Both the position numbers and the translations under genes were made by a program. Positions 59,579 through 64,000 of a stretch of DNA of 64,000 nt are shown here, piece after piece (the first letter of the stretch is position 1; each line of letters begins with the position of its first letter). Source of the stretch: Paenibacillus sp. UNC499MF (GTDB lineage: Bacteria; Bacillota; Bacilli; Paenibacillales; NBRC-103111); assembly GCF_900107975.1 (NCBI RefSeq), contig NZ_FNVF01000006.1, forward strand, positions 1 to 64,000. Reading direction: 5' to 3'. Under the pieces are notes generated by a model, which saw only the letters and a program-made list of their open reading frames with translations, ran no database searches and was not told where the DNA came from.

Positions 59579-59809
59579 ATGTCCAAACATGAACCGGCTT
59601 CCGTACATACGACGCCGAGCCCCGAAGGCGGCTGGGACAATCAGCGCGACGGAGAGAAATTCAGCCATCACGACACGAAAGAAGAAGCGCAGGCAAGAGG
59701 CCGGGAAGAAGCCAAGAAGAGAGAAACGGAGCACAAAATTCACAACAGGGACGGCAAAATATCGGAATCCAACAGCTACGGGAACGATCCGTTTCCGCCG
59801 AAAGGCTGA
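59579..59809 (+). CDS. DUF2188 family small protein
   Basis: A 76-residue hydrophilic protein with SVHTTPSPEGGWDNQRDGEK, DTKEEAQARGREEAKKRETE and HKIHNRDGKISESNSYGNDPFPP, the complete DUF2188 pattern (YdaT-like in B. subtilis). The biochemical function is unknown; in B. subtilis YdaT is, from memory, a general-stress protein, which fits the sigma-B-like promoter here. ATG at 59579 is chosen for AGGAGGGG. It follows the end-joining operon and has its own promoter and terminator. Confidence 0.9.
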   Translation: MSKHEPASVHTTPSPEGGWDNQRDGEKFSHHDTKEEAQARGREEAKKRETEHKIHNRDGKISESNSYGNDPFPPKG

Positions 59810-59847
59810 TTGCGCCAAACGGATTCCGCGGAAACATAAAATCATTC

Positions 59848-59882
59848 AATCCTTTTTCCGAAACCGGAGAAAGGATTTTTTT
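59848..59882 (+). terminator. Intrinsic terminator after DUF2188 gene
   Basis: AATCCTTT-CCG/CGG-AAAGGATT stem with a seven-T run. Confidence 0.9.
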
Positions 59883-59971
59883 GATAGGGAGCGATTTACA
59901 AAAACTTCTTTACACCTTGTGAAAGACAAAGGTAAGTTTAAAGAAAGACCTTTCAACCAAACGGGGGAGTG

Positions 59972-61087
59972 ATGGAAGTGGAAGTGAAGCAAGCGGGAAA
60001 AATCGATATCGCCCGGTACGACAGCAACTTGAAGACGGACACGATGGCCGACGGGGAAGCCGTATGGCACGATCCGCGGCAGGCTCCGTTCAGAATCTCG
60101 GGATTTCCGTGGCTGAAGACGGAAGGCCGGTACCGGCGGCTGCCCGTTCTTCCGTCCGGCAAGCTGCCGGAAGCGGTCGACCGGCTCGCGGATTGTACGG
60201 CGGGCGGGCAGATCCGCTTTATGACCGATACGGCGCAGCTTTCCGTCCGGGTACGGCTCGGCGGCGATGCCGTCATGCCCCACATGACGCTGCTGGGCCA
60301 AAGCGGGTTCGACTGTTACATCGGGGAGCCGGGTAATCAGCGGTATGTTGCAACCGCTTCCTTTAAACCGGGGGACTCCGGCTACACGTCACGGCTATAC
60401 AAGTTCGGGGAGAGACGGATGCGGCACGTCACGCTGAACTTCCCCCTCTACCAGGGGGTGGAGGAGGTCTGGATCGGAACGGACGACGATGCCCGCCTGG
60501 AAGAACCGCTCCCCTATGAAAGTCCGGGAAGGATTATCGTCTACGGCACCTCGATCACTCAGGGCGGCTGCGCGAACCGGCCGGGCATGAGCTATCCCGG
60601 TATTTTAAGCCGGCTAATAAACCGGGAGTTTATTAATCTCGGTTTTTCGGGCAGCGGCAAGGGAGAACCCGAAGTGGCCGAAGTGATCCGCGAAATCGGA
60701 AATCCGGATCTGCTGGTCCTGGATTATGAAGCCAACACGGGTGAGCCGGAGAACATTCGGGACACGCTGCCGGTTTTTATCGGACTGTACCGGGAAAAAC
60801 ACCCGGAGGTTCCGATCCTTGTCCTCTCCTGCATCGAATTTGCCGCCGTCACATTCGACCCGGCCGTCCGCAAGAAGCTGGATGACCGGCGGGCCATACA
60901 GCGGAAGATCGTAGAGGACCGGATCGCAAACGGCGACCGGTTCATCACCTTCTTCGACGGGTCGGCGCTGCTCGGCGAAGACGGCCATGAATGTACGGTG
61001 GACGGGATTCACCCGACCGATCTCGGCTTTAAGCGGATGGCGGACGGACTTCTCGGAGTATTCAAGCGATGCTTGAAAGCGGAGTAA
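59972..61087 (+). CDS. SGNH/GDSL hydrolase
   Basis: A 371-residue hydrolase. Residues 1-165 are a beta-rich N-terminal domain of the kind that often precedes SGNH domains in carbohydrate esterases. The catalytic domain then has block I GTSITQGGCANRPGMSY (nucleophile serine), block II NLGFSGSGKGE, and block V VDGIHPTDLG with the catalytic Asp and His. No signal peptide is visible, so it acts in the cytoplasm, perhaps removing acetyl or acyl groups from imported sugars. It overlaps the following lipoprotein gene by 19 bases. Start position could be off by one codon (GTG-ATG). Confidence 0.88.
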   Translation: MEVEVKQAGKIDIARYDSNLKTDTMADGEAVWHDPRQAPFRISGFPWLKTEGRYRRLPVLPSGKLPEAVDRLADCTAGGQIRFMTDTAQLSVRVRLGGDAVMPHMTLLGQSGFDCYIGEPGNQRYVATASFKPGDSGYTSRLYKFGERRMRHVTLNFPLYQGVEEVWIGTDDDARLEEPLPYESPGRIIVYGTSITQGGCANRPGMSYPGILSRLINREFINLGFSGSGKGEPEVAEVIREIGNPDLLVLDYEANTGEPENIRDTLPVFIGLYREKHPEVPILVLSCIEFAAVTFDPAVRKKLDDRRAIQRKIVEDRIANGDRFITFFDGSALLGEDGHECTVDGIHPTDLGFKRMADGLLGVFKRCLKAE

Positions 61088-62661
61088 GAAATCGCGCGGC
61101 CCTGACGCGCCGCTTCCGCTGCCGTCCCCTTCGTCCGCTTGCCCTGCTTAGAAGTTCGCTCCTCCTGGGGGCGCTTGCCGCCGTTTCCGCCGGGTGCGAA
61201 CGTGTGCCGGAAGCTGCCGGCGGCGGACTTGTTCCGCACGTCCCCGCATCTGCGGCCGACTCCATCTCGATTGTAACGAACACGATCGGAATGAGTTTTC
61301 CACAGGGGATGGACGAGAATAACAATCCTTACCTGCGCTATATCGAAGAAAACACCGGGCTGAGTATTAAGGTGACCCTCCCGCCCCAGGACGTATATCC
61401 CGAAAAGCTGAACGTCATTATGGCTTCCGGCAATTTGCCGGATCTCATTAATTTTTCCGACAAGGTATGGATGAATGATAACGCCAGACAGAACAAGCTG
61501 ATGCCGCTGGACGAGCTGATCGACCGGTACGGCAAAGCCCTCAAGGAGAAAATTCCGAAAGAAGCATGGGATCAGGTCACCATCGACGGCAAAATTTATG
61601 CGGTACCGAGCTTGAACGAAGTGAAAGGGCTGGAACTGATGTACGCGCGCAAGGATTGGCTGGACCGCCTGGGTCTCGCTCCGCCCGTCACCTTGGACGA
61701 TTATTACAAGGTAATCCGCGCCTTTACGCTGGACGACCCGGACGGCAACGGGCTTAACGACACGATCGGGCTGACATTCGGCGAGGCGCTTACCCGTTCG
61801 GCGCCCTTCTTTGGCGCGTTCGGCGTGCAGCTCGATCAGTGGACCGAGCGTTACGGCGAGCTTGCCTACACCGGTACGCTGCCGGAGACGAAAGAAGCGC
61901 TCGCTTTCCTGAACAAGCTGTACCGGGAGAAGCTGCTCGACCCCGAGTTTCCGCTGAACCGCAACCCCAGCTTGATGGACAAGGTCAAGAACGGCAAGGT
62001 GGGCATTTTTTCGGCCGCCTGGTACGACACGCGGGGGCCGATTGCGGCCAATATGCAGAAAGATCCCCGGGCCGTCTGGATTCCGCTGGAATATCCGGTG
62101 GGGCCGGAAGGGCACAGCGGAGTCTACGCGACCAATCTGATCCGCTCGTACAATGTCATTCCGGTAGGCAGCACCAATCCGGAAGGGGTCATCCGTTACT
62201 TGAATTTCATTGCGGGAGACGGGTACAAGACGCTCAAGCTGGGTTTTGAAAACGAAATCTGGACGATGCAGAACGGAAAGATGGTCACGAACTTCGAGGA
62301 ACACGACAAGCATCTGTACCGGGGCATCTACCAGGCGATGGTGGATATCCAAGACAAGGAGATTTCGAAGTTGCGGCTCGATTCTCTCGGCGATTTTCAT
62401 TTGTACGAAAATTTGAAACAAATCGAAGGCCATCTCATCCCGAACGCCTTCTACGGCTCGCCGACTCCGTCGATGAGCAAATATTACAACACCAAGGGGA
62501 AAGAACTCATGGAGCATTTCGTCCGTATCGTGGTGGGCGTCGAGCCGTTGGACTCTTTCGAGACGTCCGTGGAACAGTGGAGGAAAGAAGGCGGAAATGA
62601 CATGACCCGGGAAGTGAACGAGTGGTACAAGAAGCAGGGTATTCCGCAGGGGCCGCGATGA
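61069..62661 (+). CDS. ABC-type sugar solute-binding lipoprotein (LplA-like)
   Basis: A 530-residue exported lipoprotein. The signal peptide has a long basic start (MLESGVRNRAALTRRFR), a hydrophobic core and the lipobox VSAGC near residue 44. The mature part is the type 1 solute-binding fold common in Paenibacillus oligosaccharide transport: NPYLRYIEENTGLSIKVT, ASGNLPDLI, DQVTIDGKIYAVPSL and a Ca-binding-like DDPDGNGLNDTIGL. It overlaps the SGNH gene by 19 bases and the histidine kinase by four (ATGA). No permease is present before the window ends. The early start is supported by overlap; a later in-frame start would remove part of the basic region. Confidence 0.88.
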   Translation: MLESGVRNRAALTRRFRCRPLRPLALLRSSLLLGALAAVSAGCERVPEAAGGGLVPHVPASAADSISIVTNTIGMSFPQGMDENNNPYLRYIEENTGLSIKVTLPPQDVYPEKLNVIMASGNLPDLINFSDKVWMNDNARQNKLMPLDELIDRYGKALKEKIPKEAWDQVTIDGKIYAVPSLNEVKGLELMYARKDWLDRLGLAPPVTLDDYYKVIRAFTLDDPDGNGLNDTIGLTFGEALTRSAPFFGAFGVQLDQWTERYGELAYTGTLPETKEALAFLNKLYREKLLDPEFPLNRNPSLMDKVKNGKVGIFSAAWYDTRGPIAANMQKDPRAVWIPLEYPVGPEGHSGVYATNLIRSYNVIPVGSTNPEGVIRYLNFIAGDGYKTLKLGFENEIWTMQNGKMVTNFEEHDKHLYRGIYQAMVDIQDKEISKLRLDSLGDFHLYENLKQIEGHLIPNAFYGSPTPSMSKYYNTKGKELMEHFVRIVVGVEPLDSFETSVEQWRKEGGNDMTREVNEWYKKQGIPQGPR

Positions 62662-64000
62662 GAAAGACATTACGCTGGCTGCTTGACAAGTTTCAGCGGA
62701 ATATTCAAGTCCGGCTGACCTGTTACTTTCTGCTCATCCTGCTTCCGCTCGTGCTGGTCAGTCTCTTCGCCAACGAACGCTCCCAGCAGATTCTCGTCGA
62801 GCAGGCGGCGGAAAGGTCCCGGCTGGCCTTAAATTCCGCAATGGACTATATCGATTTGACGCTGCAGAGTGTAGAGGAACTGTCCACACTGATCTCGACG
62901 GACGCCGAGCTGATCGGCGCTTTGTCCCGCAACGGTGAGGAATTGACGCCGCGTTCCGTCGTAGACTTTTCGCAAATGATGAAGCAGCTGGCCAATATGA
63001 ACTCGATCAATCACATTGCCTCCCAGATTTCGATCTACCATTATCCGTCAGGAAGGATGTTTTCCACGAATTACGGCATAAGCGGCTTGGATAAGAGCCA
63101 GCAGGATTTTATGCACGATATGACGCTCAAAAACGGCACGGGCATTTTGTACATGCTGCCGGGTCAAATCATTTACGGGAGCAGCACCTTCGGTGACCTG
63201 ATGAAGTCGGACAGCGTAACCCTGGTCCGCTCCATGGACCTGTACAATCCTCAGCGGGAACAGAATGTGATGCTCATTACGCTGAACAAAACGCGGCTGC
63301 TCAATCTGATCAAACCGCTGCTTCCTTCTCCCCAGACCAAAATCTATCTGACTAACGCCGACAACAACTTGATTGCGGGCATCGGGAAGGAAGGGGAGAC
63401 GCGTGATAAATATTTGCCCTCCGAGCCGGACGTACTGTCGGTTTCCATCACTTCGGCCACGTCCAAATGGAAGCTTACGATGACCCAGCCCAAGAGCGAG
63501 CTGTACAGCAAGACGGAGCAGGTCACGCTTTACATGTACGGAATCATTACGATTAGTATCCTGCTCGCGTTGTGGATTTCCTGGATCGTCTACACGGGCA
63601 TCGCTTCACCGCTGCAAAAGCTGTCGCACGGGATCAAAAGGCTCGGCAGCGGCAAGCTGAACATCCAGCTGGAGAACAAGCGCAGGGACGAATTCGGCTA
63701 TTTGACCGAGGCATTCAACCAGATGGCCCAGCAGCAGAAGCATCTGATCGAGGATCATTACGAGCAGGAGCTGAGGCTGGCCAAGACGGAGCTGAAATTT
63801 TTGCAGTCCCAGATCAACCCTCATTTTCTGTACAACACGCTCGATTCCATTTACTGGACGGCCAAAAATTACGAAGCGGACGAAATCAGCGAAATGGTTC
63901 TGAACCTGTCGCGGTTTTTCCGGCTGAGCCTGAACAAAGGCCGCGAAGTTTTTTCGGTGGAGGAAAGCTTCTCGCACCTGCATTACTATATCCGGATCCA
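62658..64000 (+). CDS. Sensor histidine kinase, YesM family (partial, runs off the end)
   Basis: At least 447 residues; the frame is open to the window edge. Residues about 18-39 (VRLTCYFLLILLPLVLVSLFA) are the first membrane helix, followed by a long extracellular sensor domain, a second helix near residues 293-315 (YMYGIITISILLALWISWIV), a HAMP linker, then the HisKA_6 region LKFLQSQINPHFLYNTLDSIYW with the phospho-accepting histidine. The ATP-binding domain is beyond the window. YesM-type kinases pair with an AraC-type response regulator that controls the neighbouring sugar transporter. It overlaps the lipoprotein stop by ATGA. Confidence 0.93.
   Translation, partial: MRKTLRWLLDKFQRNIQVRLTCYFLLILLPLVLVSLFANERSQQILVEQAAERSRLALNSAMDYIDLTLQSVEELSTLISTDAELIGALSRNGEELTPRSVVDFSQMMKQLANMNSINHIASQISIYHYPSGRMFSTNYGISGLDKSQQDFMHDMTLKNGTGILYMLPGQIIYGSSTFGDLMKSDSVTLVRSMDLYNPQREQNVMLITLNKTRLLNLIKPLLPSPQTKIYLTNADNNLIAGIGKEGETRDKYLPSEPDVLSVSITSATSKWKLTMTQPKSELYSKTEQVTLYMYGIITISILLALWISWIVYTGIASPLQKLSHGIKRLGSGKLNIQLENKRRDEFGYLTEAFNQMAQQQKHLIEDHYEQELRLAKTELKFLQSQINPHFLYNTLDSIYWTAKNYEADEISEMVLNLSRFFRLSLNKGREVFSVEESFSHLHYYIRI

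Overview
The window looks like a chromosomal segment of a GC-rich, Gram-positive endospore-former-type bacterium, most likely a Paenibacillaceae member (Paenibacillus or a close relative). This rests on a c-di-AMP (ydaO-type) riboswitch, an LtaS-family polymerase, HelD, a YesM-type histidine kinase beside a large solute-binding lipoprotein, a Ku/split-LigD operon, strong AGGAGG ribosome sites and perfect Fur 7-1-7 and TGTGA-N6-TCACA operators. No rRNA, tRNA, CRISPR array, phage or intact insertion sequence was found. The assignment is inference from gene content; no database search was possible.

Layout. 1-3 kb: a membrane acyltransferase, divergent from a redox-controlled cluster of two tiny Cys4 zinc-ribbon proteins and a DoxX membrane protein, with three perfect and one weaker CRP/FNR-type operators. 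3-7 kb: a c-di-AMP riboswitch in front of a shortened enolase-superfamily-like gene, then L-lactate dehydrogenase and a DeoR regulator/HAD phosphatase operon ending in a short tandem repeat. 7.5-17.4 kb: cysteine dioxygenase, a membrane protein, a Mn-type CDF exporter, an Asp-box lipoprotein, an AT-rich HTH/DUF2975/DUF2975 cassette, a VOC protein, a DUF4309 lipoprotein, an aldo/keto reductase, a conserved 175-residue protein and a pyridoxal kinase. 17.4-22.1 kb: a minus-strand run, marR-emrA-emrB-flavodoxin-like-membrane protein, with a clear promoter and operator. 22-30 kb: LtaS-type enzyme, a variant SRAP protein, two MFS exporters, GluQ tRNA-modifying enzyme and EcsC.

30.2-42.6 kb is a single 4,124-codon gene for a giant protein with an N-terminal domain, a DUF11-like domain and 40 cadherin-like repeats of about 91 residues. 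It has a TTG start, no visible signal peptide and no visible cell-wall anchor. The repeats alternate between two subtypes, and one four-repeat block appears to have been duplicated recently.

43-54.9 kb: HrpB helicase, a GNAT, ModA-ModB without ModC, a DUF3817 protein, HelD, a candidate small RNA, a serine beta-lactamase-like membrane protein, a methyltransferase, and a Fur-controlled flavodoxin with a coupled downstream gene. 55-64 kb: a 40-bp tandem repeat, a HAD-IIIA phosphatase, a GNAT, the Ku/ligase/polymerase end-joining operon, a DUF2188 protein, then an overlapping SGNH hydrolase/solute-binding lipoprotein/histidine kinase cluster that runs off the window.

Taken together the region is a set of small stress, redox, envelope and DNA-repair operons, each with its own promoter and terminator, and not one large pathway. 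Start codons were moved from the longest ORF wherever a ribosome site and family knowledge favoured an internal start.
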